A DNA stretch of 6,328 nt from Kiritimatiellia bacterium (GTDB lineage Bacteria > Verrucomicrobiota > Kiritimatiellia > RFP12 > UBA1067): NCBI GenBank assembly GCA_017547265.1, contig JAFYQC010000140.1, forward strand, positions 1 through 6,328. Reading direction: 5' to 3'. The notes beneath the pieces were generated by a model. It ran no database searches, was not told where the DNA came from, and worked only from the letters and a program-made list of their open reading frames with translations. This document shows, piece after piece, positions 1 through 5,948 of the stretch. The translations under genes were made by a program, and so were the position numbers. Every line of letters starts with the position of its first letter. The first letter of the stretch is position 1.

Positions 1-241
1 CATGTTCTCGGGGCGCATTTCCGTAGTCCTTCTCCTCTTCGAGGCAAACGCGAAGGACGACTATTCCGAGGAGAAGACCGCAGGCGTCCTGGGCAACAAG
101 CGCAAGAAACGCGCAGCGAAACCCCTTGGCGTCGGACCGCAGGGAAGAGGCCGTTTCAACAACGCCGAGCCGACGATCTGGAACAGCGAGGATCTCGACA
201 TTCCGACTTACTTAAGGCGCGGCATAAGCCTGGACGTGTGA
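1..241 (+). CDS. ftsZ: Cell division protein FtsZ, C-terminal end (partial, 5' end outside window)
   Basis: FtsZ is the tubulin-like GTPase that forms the cytokinetic ring on the inner face of the membrane. Only the last 79 codons are here; the frame is open to the left edge, so the ATG at position 2 is probably internal. What is visible is a short hydrophobic strand (RISVVLLLFE) that would close the C-terminal subdomain. A charged, lysine/arginine-rich linker of roughly 45 residues follows, including KRKKRAAK. The end is a conserved tail containing GRFNNAEPTIW and then EDLDIPTYLRRG. The D-(I/V)-P-x-(F/Y)-L-R motif is the FtsZ C-terminal peptide known to bind membrane tethers such as FtsA, and it is followed by a few basic and hydrophobic residues as usual. 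The GTPase core with its GGGTGTG loop lies outside the window, so the call rests on the tail alone. The TGA stop is one base before mutL, implying co-transcription. Confidence 0.75.
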   Translation, partial: MFSGRISVVLLLFEANAKDDYSEEKTAGVLGNKRKKRAAKPLGVGPQGRGRFNNAEPTIWNSEDLDIPTYLRRGISLDV

Positions 242-242
242 C

Positions 243-2105
243 ATGGCTGTACGCGATGGACACGTTCACGTTCTCCCCTTGCACGTCGCGAACAAGATCG
301 CGGCAGGCGAGGTCGTGGAACGTCCTGCGTCCGTCGTGAAGGAGCTTGTCGAAAACGCGGTAGACGCAGGAGCCGCCAATATCAAGGTCTCCATCGTGCA
401 AGGCGGACGCAAGCTCGTCTCGGTACGCGACGACGGCTGCGGGATGACGAAGGACGACGCCCTTCTTTCGCTTGAGAGGCAGGCGACCTCGAAAATCCTC
501 GACGTAGACGACATAGAGAACATCGACACCCTCGGCTTCAGGGGAGAGGCGATTCCGTCAATCGCGTCAGTATCGCGATTTTCCCTCGTGACCCGCCGCC
601 ACGACGCGGACGAGGGAACGCAGATCGTCGTAAACGCTGGTGAACTCGTCGAGACGAGCACGGCGGGCTGCCCTCCGGGGACACTCGTAGAGGTACGCGA
701 CCTCTTCTGCAACGTTCCCGCACGGCGCAAGTTCCTACGCTCTTTCGCAACAGAGGAAGGCCGCGTAAAGGGACTATTCACAGTCCACGCGCTCGCGCAT
801 CCCGGTATCGGCTTCTCGCTCGTCGTGGACGGCAGAGAACTCTACCGACTCGCGCCCGCGACTTCGCTCGCCGACCGTCTACTCGACATCTACGGTGCGG
901 ACTTCGTCGAGAGCTTGATTCCCCTTCCGCCGCCGTCCGACCAGCAGAAAAATGTCGTGCGAGTCTCTGGCTACATAGAAAAGCCAAACCTCTCGATGCC
1001 GACGCGACGCGACCAATATATGTTCGTGAACGGACGCCCTGCGACCGCGCCTTCGATTGCCTACGCCGTACGCGAGGCATACCCGCACAGACAAGGCGAC
1101 ATAAAGCCCGCGCTTTTCCTTTTCATCGAGTTACCGCCAAACCAAGTCGACGTCAACGTCCATCCGACAAAGAGAGAGGTGCGCTTCCGCGACAACATCG
1201 CTGTAAAGCGCGCGATTACAGAGGCGATTGAAGGCGCGCTCGGGCTTAGGTCGACGATGGGCGGTATTGCGACGAGTGGGACTAACGGGACGAATGGGAC
1301 GAATAGGACTAATGGGACAGCCGAGACGAACGGGACAAGCGACTGGGGCTTGCCGACGCCGCAAGCCGCGCCTGTCGCAAGCCAAGCCACCGCGGCGCCC
1401 GCCCCAGCGCCGACCCTAACTGACCCTAGGCCGACCCTAACTGACACTAGGTCGACCCTAACTGACCATACGCCGCAACCTGTTGCGGTAGAGCTTCCCC
1501 TCGCCGCCGACGACACAGGCGCAAGGCCGTGGAAGTGGTTCAAGTTCCTCGCGACGACGGCGAGCGGCTATCTTCTCATTGAGACCGATGCGGGGCTTGT
1601 CACTATAAACCCACACGCCGCTCGCGAGCGCATTGCCTTCGAGCAGCTTCTTTCGCGCTCCGGACAAGGCGACGCCCTTTCTCAGCAGCTCCTTATCCCT
1701 GAGACGATTCACCTCTCGCCTGTCGACGCAGCGCGAATTACTGCAGCGCTCGGCGACATCGAGCCGATGGGCTTCAAGATCGAGCCGTTCGGGCGCGACA
1801 CCTTCAAGATCGACGCCGTTCCGCAGCTTATTGGATCCCTCTCCCCTGCAGACGTCATTTCCACGGTCGCACGCGATCTCTCGGAAGGCGGCGCAAGGCG
1901 GGGCGAACGTTGGCGCGAAGAACTTGTAGCAAAGTCGATAGCGCGTTCCTTTGCAGGGATGTCTCTTGCGCTCGACGAATCTGGGGCGACGAAACTTGTC
2001 GAGGAACTCGCCTCGTGCCGTATGCCATACATAAGCCCAGGCGGAAAGCCGACAATGATATTCACTTCGACGCGCGAACTCGACAGGCGGTTCGCAAAAA
2101 GCTAG
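243..2105 (+). CDS. mutL: DNA mismatch repair protein MutL, with degenerate endonuclease motif
   Basis: MutL couples mismatch recognition by MutS to strand incision and removal. The 620 residues are a normal family length. The N-terminal GHKL ATPase is intact: IAAGEVVERP near residue 19, ELVEN with catalytic E34 and Mg-binding N38, DDGCGM at 63-68, ATSKI at 81-85, LGFRGEA at 97-103, GTLVEVRDLFCNVPAR at 146-161. The usual RHATSK reads RQATSK here. The transducer domain shows FVNGR at 261 and NVHPTKREVRF at 305-315, with K310 as the ATP-contacting lysine. A repeat-built linker (about 340-425) joins the C-terminal dimerization domain. There the endonuclease signature DQHAxxExxxxE reads NPHAARERIAFE (456-467), no ACK-type cysteine is seen near 563, and the CPHGRP position reads SPGGKP (598-603). 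Nicking activity is therefore doubtful. ATG 243 is one base after the ftsZ stop, with only a weak GGA at 232-234. It is the only in-frame ATG before the ATPase motifs. Confidence 0.97.
   Translation: MAVRDGHVHVLPLHVANKIAAGEVVERPASVVKELVENAVDAGAANIKVSIVQGGRKLVSVRDDGCGMTKDDALLSLERQATSKILDVDDIENIDTLGFRGEAIPSIASVSRFSLVTRRHDADEGTQIVVNAGELVETSTAGCPPGTLVEVRDLFCNVPARRKFLRSFATEEGRVKGLFTVHALAHPGIGFSLVVDGRELYRLAPATSLADRLLDIYGADFVESLIPLPPPSDQQKNVVRVSGYIEKPNLSMPTRRDQYMFVNGRPATAPSIAYAVREAYPHRQGDIKPALFLFIELPPNQVDVNVHPTKREVRFRDNIAVKRAITEAIEGALGLRSTMGGIATSGTNGTNGTNRTNGTAETNGTSDWGLPTPQAAPVASQATAAPAPAPTLTDPRPTLTDTRSTLTDHTPQPVAVELPLAADDTGARPWKWFKFLATTASGYLLIETDAGLVTINPHAARERIAFEQLLSRSGQGDALSQQLLIPETIHLSPVDAARITAALGDIEPMGFKIEPFGRDTFKIDAVPQLIGSLSPADVISTVARDLSEGGARRGERWREELVAKSIARSFAGMSLALDESGATKLVEELASCRMPYISPGGKPTMIFTSTRELDRRFAKS
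1278..1337 (+). repeat. In-frame 9-base tandem repeat (Gly-Thr-Asn) in the mutL linker
   Basis: About six imperfect units of GGG-ACN-AAY run through codons 346-365 of mutL, giving GTNGTNGTNRTNGT, then AET, then NGT. One unit has AGG for GGG, and GCCGAG interrupts near 1320. Because the unit is three codons, gain or loss of copies would lengthen or shorten the linker without breaking the frame. It is low-complexity, polar and presumably disordered. Confidence 0.9.
1411..1473 (+). repeat. Three tandem 21-base units (heptapeptide repeat) in the mutL linker
   Basis: The three units lie at 1411-1431, 1432-1452 and 1453-1473. Each begins CGACCCTAACTGAC and then varies in the last seven bases. They encode PTLTDPR, PTLTDTR and STLTDHT (residues 390-410). 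The unit is 21 bases, a multiple of three, so slippage stays in frame. Near-identity at the DNA level, including the CTA and ACT codons, points to recent local duplication. Confidence 0.93.
2102..2105. other. Convergent stop codons shared in a CTAG palindrome
   Basis: The mutL stop is TAG at 2103-2105 on the + strand. The permease stop is TAG at 2104-2102 on the - strand. The two coding regions therefore overlap tail to tail by exactly these four bases. There is no intergenic space for a terminator, and I see no clear hairpin with a T-run just inside either gene end. Confidence 0.93.
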
Positions 2106-2974
2106 ACGTCGCGCCCTTCCCCGTTGCGGCGAGAGGCGAGAAGCCATAGGATAAACGGGCCGCCGAATATGGCGCAAATTACGCCAACACCGACCTCGGG
2201 GAGAAACTTTGCAGCAACAATCTGGGCAACTGCGAGGAATGCGCCCCCGAAGAGCGCAGAAAGCGGCAAGAGCCGCTGCATACGCGGCCCGAATACGCGC
2301 CTGACGAAATGCGGAACGACGAGCCCGACAAAACCTATCGCGCCAGCAAGAGACACCGACACGGCCGTAGCAAGCGAGACCGCACCAATCACGGCAATCA
2401 TAGTCGTGCGCGTATCAACGCCGAGACATTCGGCCTCGTCATGTCCAAGCTCAATTACGTTGAGTTCACGACGGAAGAAAGCAAGAACAGCCATCACTAT
2501 CGCAAGCACGAGCGCGCCAGAGGCAAGCGCAGCGAACCCAACTTCGGATAGGGAGCCGTATAGCCACTTGTTGAGGCGCGTAAAATCCTCGGGCGAGCAG
2601 TAGGAGAGGACGAGCCAGTCTAGTGAGCCGGTAAATCCACCGACGACAAAGCCGGCGATAACGACTGTTGAGAAGTTAGACCTAAGCTGTGCGTCCGATC
2701 CGTTGACGTCGCGCGCCCTCGAGGCAAACCACGCGACGAGAAGAAGAAGCGAAAGCGAGAAGCACGCGCCAAGGAAGCTCGACGCCGGGAGAACCCACGC
2801 CGCGAGAGCGACAAGTCCGAGCTTCGTCGCAAGCGCCGAGAAAAGCGCGCTTCCGCCGACTATGCCGAGGATATACGGTTCAGCAAGAGGATTCCTTAGG
2901 ACGCTCTGCAGGACTGCGCCCGACACGGCAAGCGCCGCACCAACGACGATCGCAGCCGCTATGGAAAGCATCAT
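2102..2974 (-). CDS. FecCD/BtuC-family ABC transporter permease, N-terminally short
   Basis: This is an inner-membrane permease of the type II importer family that takes up iron-siderophores, haem or cobalamin. Its 290 residues are nearly all hydrophobic helices. Family marks are VGAALAVSGAVLQ (11-23) followed by RNPLAEPYILG (27-37), LNKWLYGSL (134-142), the ATPase-coupling segment ELGHDEAECLGV (175-186), GAIGFVGLVVPH (211-222), LLPLSALFGG and a GGPFILWLL C-terminus. Family members such as BtuC run about 326 residues or more and have a first helix plus an R-(L/I)-P-R motif before VGAALA; both are missing. The frame stays open upstream to 3238, but that part is lepA read in another frame and is hydrophilic, so it does not supply the helix. 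The start overlaps the lepA stop as ATGATG; ATG 2974 gives an ATGA overlap, and ATG 2971 is an alternative. No ATPase or binding-protein partner lies in this window downstream, because mutL converges there. Substrate is unknown. Confidence 0.9.
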   Translation of the reverse strand: MMLSIAAAIVVGAALAVSGAVLQSVLRNPLAEPYILGIVGGSALFSALATKLGLVALAAWVLPASSFLGACFSLSLLLLVAWFASRARDVNGSDAQLRSNFSTVVIAGFVVGGFTGSLDWLVLSYCSPEDFTRLNKWLYGSLSEVGFAALASGALVLAIVMAVLAFFRRELNVIELGHDEAECLGVDTRTTMIAVIGAVSLATAVSVSLAGAIGFVGLVVPHFVRRVFGPRMQRLLPLSALFGGAFLAVAQIVAAKFLPEVGVGVICAIFGGPFILWLLASRRNGEGRDV

Positions 2975-4782
2975 TTGTCCTTGATGGTGCCCTTCAGCAC
3001 CGCGATGAAAGCGGATTGCGGAACGTTGACGTGGCCAAACTCCTTCATCCTCGCCTTGCCGCGCTTCTGCTTTTCCAAGACCTTCATCTTTCGCGTCACA
3101 TCGCCACCGTAGAGCTTTGCGAGAACGTCCTTGCGGAAAGGCCTGATGTCTTCGCGGGCTATGATCTCCTTGCCAATCGCGGCCTGCACCGGAATCTTGA
3201 ACTGGTGCGGCGGAATCGTGTCGGCAAGCGCCTTGCACATCTGAAGCCCCCTCGCGCGCGCCTTGGCACGGTGTACCATCGTCGCAAACGCATCGACAGT
3301 CTCGCCGTTGAGGAGAATGTCCATCTTCACGATGTCGGAGACCTGATAGCCCGCGGGCTCATAGTCCATCGAGGCATAGCCGTGGCTCACTGACTTCAGC
3401 GTGTCGTGGAAATCGATCAGTATCTCGTTGAGAGGAAGCATGCAGTGAAGCATCACGCGCTTCGCGTCAATCGTCTCCGTTCCCTCGACCTGCCCGCGGC
3501 GGTCCATCACGATGCGCATAACGTCGCCTATAGATTCCGACGGCGTGATGATGCGGGACTTGAGAATCGGCTCGGATATTGTCTCGAGCGCGGAAGGATC
3601 GGGCATCTGAAGCGGGTTGTCGAGATCCTTCTCCTCGCCGTTCTTTAGCTTCAGCTTGTAGACCACGCCGGGAGAGGTCGAGATTATGTCGAGACCAAAC
3701 TCGCGACGCAGGCGCTCCTGGACGATCTCCATGTGGAGAAGCCCGAGAAAGCCGCAGCGGAAACCGAAGCCGAGAGCGAGCGAGCTTTCGTGGTGGAACG
3801 TGAACGCCGAATCGTTTAAGTGCAGCTTTTCAAGCCCCGCCGAGACCTTAGGGAACTCGTCCGTCGACATCGGGTAGATACCGCAGAAGACGGTCGGGTG
3901 GATATCCTGAAAACCAGGAAGCGGTTCCGTCGCGCCGAGTTTCGCCGTAGTCACCGTGTCGCCGATCTTGATCTCGCTCGGGTCTTTCACCGTGCCGACG
4001 ATGTAGCCGACCTGTCCTGCCTCAAGATGGTCGACCGGCTTCTTCGTCGGAGAGAAGATGCCGACTTCGTGAACGGTAGTCGAAACATGGCTCCCCATGA
4101 AGACGACGCTCTGACCCGCCTTAAGCGAGCCATCCATTACGCGGACATATGTTATCACGCCGCGGAACTCGTCGAACACTGAGTCAAAGACGAGCGCCCT
4201 AAGCGGCGCATCAATGCCGAGCGTCGTGGGCGGCGGTATGCGGTTGACGATTGCCTCAAGGACCTCGGGGCAGCCCATGCCGGTCTTAGCAGAGACGAGA
4301 AGCGGGTCGTCCATCGGAATCGCGAGAATGTCCTCGATCTCGCGCGAGACCTCCTTGACGTCGGCGCCTGGAAGGTCAACCTTGTTGAGAACGGGAACGA
4401 TTTCGAGTTTCGCGTCCTGCGCGAAGTATGTGTTCGCAACGGTCTGCGCCTCAACGCCCTGTGCGGCGTCGACTACGAGAAGTGCCCCTTCGCACGCACC
4501 CATCGAGCGGCTGACCTCGTAGGCGAAGTCAACGTGGCCGGGCGTATCGAGGAGATTGAATAGATACTCCTTGCCGTCCTTAGCCGTGTAGTGCATCGAG
4601 ACAGGATGAGACTTGATCGTGATGCCGCGCTCGCGCTCGAGGTCCATCGCGTCGAGAGTCTGCTCCTTGAGCTCGCGCGCGGATATCGCATGCGTAAGCT
4701 CGAGGATGCGGTCGGAAAGAGTCGTCTTCCCGTGGTCGACGTGCGCGATGATACAGAAGTTGCGTATGTTGTCGAGAGTCAC
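2971..4782 (-). CDS. lepA: Elongation factor 4 (LepA), translational GTPase
   Basis: LepA/EF4 is a ribosome-binding GTPase related to EF-G, linked to back-translocation and to initiation or ribosome-assembly effects. The 603 residues match the family's ~600. GTPase motifs are complete: G1 AHVDHGKT (13-20), G2 RGITIK (52-57), G3 DTPGH (79-83), G4 NKVD (133-136) and G5 SAK (164-166). EF-G-like domains follow, then the LepA-specific C-terminal domain with [20 protein letters not shown] and an [10 protein letters not shown] end. LepA has no EF-G domain IV, and the length agrees. The start is GTG at 4782; MTLDNIRNF leads directly into G1 as in other LepA proteins. GTG overlaps the TGA of the upstream PotD-like gene as GTGA, and I see no good Shine-Dalgarno, so translational coupling is likely. 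The stop overlaps the permease start. No frameshift or missing catalytic residue was seen. Confidence 0.98.
   Translation of the reverse strand: MTLDNIRNFCIIAHVDHGKTTLSDRILELTHAISARELKEQTLDAMDLERERGITIKSHPVSMHYTAKDGKEYLFNLLDTPGHVDFAYEVSRSMGACEGALLVVDAAQGVEAQTVANTYFAQDAKLEIVPVLNKVDLPGADVKEVSREIEDILAIPMDDPLLVSAKTGMGCPEVLEAIVNRIPPPTTLGIDAPLRALVFDSVFDEFRGVITYVRVMDGSLKAGQSVVFMGSHVSTTVHEVGIFSPTKKPVDHLEAGQVGYIVGTVKDPSEIKIGDTVTTAKLGATEPLPGFQDIHPTVFCGIYPMSTDEFPKVSAGLEKLHLNDSAFTFHHESSLALGFGFRCGFLGLLHMEIVQERLRREFGLDIISTSPGVVYKLKLKNGEEKDLDNPLQMPDPSALETISEPILKSRIITPSESIGDVMRIVMDRRGQVEGTETIDAKRVMLHCMLPLNEILIDFHDTLKSVSHGYASMDYEPAGYQVSDIVKMDILLNGETVDAFATMVHRAKARARGLQMCKALADTIPPHQFKIPVQAAIGKEIIAREDIRPFRKDVLAKLYGGDVTRKMKVLEKQKRGKARMKEFGHVNVPQSAFIAVLKGTIKDK
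2978..2982 (-). promoter_or_regulatory. Ribosome binding site of the permease gene
   Basis: AAGGA on the - strand lies inside the last lepA codons. It is 3 bases before the first ATG (2974) and 6 bases before the second (2971). The spacing favours the second ATG, while the ATGA overlap favours the first; the proteins differ by one methionine. It is the clearest Shine-Dalgarno sequence in the window and supports real translation starting here, not at an upstream codon. Confidence 0.7.
4779..4782 (-). other. GTGA start/stop overlap between PotD-like gene and lepA
   Basis: The preceding gene ends AAG-TGA and lepA starts at the GTG inside it. A poor Shine-Dalgarno before GTG suggests reinitiation by terminating ribosomes. 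Confidence 0.85.
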
Positions 4783-5948
4783 TTCGCGTCAGCCGTCTTG
4801 ATCTTGTCCCACGCCTTGTTGTAGTACTCCACGACCTTGGGATCGTCGAAGCCACGGAGCACCTGCCCGCGAGACAACGTCTCGGGCGTGATTATTACAA
4901 TGGAGCGAGTCTTGTCGTCGAGTAAGTCAATTCCTGGCCTGACCGGATTCACCCCGCAGATATACTCCATGTTCGCCTTTGCGACCTCGCCGTCGTAGAC
5001 GAAGTTGATGAATGCGTATGCGAGATCCTTGCGCTTGGCGCCCTTGGCAACGACCATTTCGTCAAACGCGATCGTGAAACCTTCTTTTGGCAGGGCAAAA
5101 CCAATATCGCAACGACACCCAGTACCCTTCCTCCCGCCGCAAACCATTACCTGCGCGGCATCGGTAGAGTAGCCCTGCCCGATCCACGAGGAGCCGTCAG
5201 CCACCTCGGCCTTGTAGCTCTCGGCGTCGAACTTGCGCATGTTCCCCTTCCACTTGAGCACCTGTGCAACCGCCGCGTCAATCTCCGCCGGATCGGTGGA
5301 GTTTACCGAGTAGCCAAGGGACATCAGCCCGCCGCCAATCACCTCGCGAATGTCGTCAAGGAGAGTTATACGGCCTGCCAACGCCTTGTTCTCGAGTATA
5401 GACCACGACTCCACGTCGGCACCTGCCGGCACCTTGTCCTTTGCGTACATGAAGCCGGTATAGGTAACGGAGTATGGAACGCTAAAGTAGAACGTCGGGT
5501 CCGCAACCTGAGCGGCATACGACCTGTCGAAATTCGCCCTGACGTTGGGGCACTTCGAATGGTCGATCTCTTCTATCATGCCCTCGTCCGCAAGCTTCGA
5601 AACAATGTAGGAGCTTGGGATCATGAGGTCGTAGCCAGTTCCTCCCGCCTTGAGCCGCTCGTACATCGCCTCGTTCGAATCGAACGTGTCAATCACGACG
5701 CGGACACCAAGCGCCTTTTCGAAACCGGCCACGAGCTCTGGCGCAATGTAGTCGGACCACGTGTAGATGCGAAGTTCGCCGCCGTCCTTCACGTCAAGCT
5801 TGCAGCCGCTCGCCTCGGCGGCTGCGCGCGCCTGCGGCGAAAGGTCACGCACCTCGCCGCCTGACGGAGCACAGCCCGCGACGACAACAGCCGAGAGAAC
5901 GGCGACGGATGCTTTCAACAGATTCATGATCCCGACTTTTCTGTTCAC
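4779..5948 (-). CDS. PotD-like polyamine (spermidine/putrescine) ABC transporter substrate-binding lipoprotein, second copy
   Basis: This is an extracytoplasmic solute-binding protein that would deliver substrate to a PotABC-type importer. Counted from GTG 5948 it has 389 residues. A signal peptide ends in lipobox VVAGC with lipidated C26. The mature part has family segments RIYTWSDYI (60-68), SNEAMYERLKAG, YDLMIPSSYIV (106-116), LLDDIREV (196-203), LGYSVNSTDP (211-220), FALPKEGF and AYAFINFV. Compared with E. coli PotD, W64 and Y67 match the cage residues in YNWTEY, D199 and E202 match the DDAREV acids, and the D of FDEM matches the amine-binding Asp. The tryptophans of IWNG and FWMD are not kept, so the ligand may not be spermidine. 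Start: GTG 5948 overlaps the previous stop (GTGA); ATG 5927 (residue 8) also leaves a complete signal peptide and is a real alternative. An odd loop CGGRKGTGCRC (270-280) lies in a codon-atypical patch. potABC are not in the window. Confidence 0.93.
   Translation of the reverse strand: MNRKVGIMNLLKASVAVLSAVVVAGCAPSGGEVRDLSPQARAAAEASGCKLDVKDGGELRIYTWSDYIAPELVAGFEKALGVRVVIDTFDSNEAMYERLKAGGTGYDLMIPSSYIVSKLADEGMIEEIDHSKCPNVRANFDRSYAAQVADPTFYFSVPYSVTYTGFMYAKDKVPAGADVESWSILENKALAGRITLLDDIREVIGGGLMSLGYSVNSTDPAEIDAAVAQVLKWKGNMRKFDAESYKAEVADGSSWIGQGYSTDAAQVMVCGGRKGTGCRCDIGFALPKEGFTIAFDEMVVAKGAKRKDLAYAFINFVYDGEVAKANMEYICGVNPVRPGIDLLDDKTRSIVIITPETLSRGQVLRGFDDPKVVEYYNKAWDKIKTADAK
5945..5948 (-). other. 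GTGA overlap between the two PotD-like genes
   Basis: The first copy ends AAG-TGA at 5950-5945, and GTG 5948 opens the second copy's frame. Any gene ending AAG-TGA makes GTGA automatically, so this overlap may be fortuitous. If ATG 5927 is the true start, a 17-base gap (5928-5944) separates the genes; it holds GGGA only 2 bases before the ATG, which is too close for a good Shine-Dalgarno. Confidence 0.6.

Noticed and set aside
1411..1473. The 21-base repeats as CRISPR repeats or protein-binding iterons
   Set aside because: They are directly abutting with no spacers, in frame within mutL, and encode a regular heptapeptide.
2106..2160. Possible bidirectional terminator hairpin just right of the convergent stops
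   Set aside because: Only short, weak GC pairings are visible and there is no T-run; the stretch is coding for the permease C-terminus.
1458..2177. 239-codon open frame antisense to mutL
   Set aside because: It is a shadow of the GC-rich mutL codon pattern, with arginine-rich composition and no recognisable motif; other long antisense frames at 266-781 and 1061-1543 have the same cause.
2124..2603. 159-codon + strand frame opposite the permease
   Set aside because: It is Thr/Pro/Ser-rich as expected from the complement of hydrophobic codons, and it starts just past mutL with no supporting motif.
2975..3238. N-terminal extension of the permease reading frame, 88 residues upstream of ATG 2974
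   Set aside because: It is the lepA 3' end in another frame; it is hydrophilic and charged, without a membrane helix, and the Shine-Dalgarno and family similarity begin at 2974.
3016..4522. Several + strand open frames of 80-125 codons opposite lepA
   Set aside because: They lie wholly within a strongly conserved lepA gene, have no similarity I recognise and no ribosome sites worth noting.
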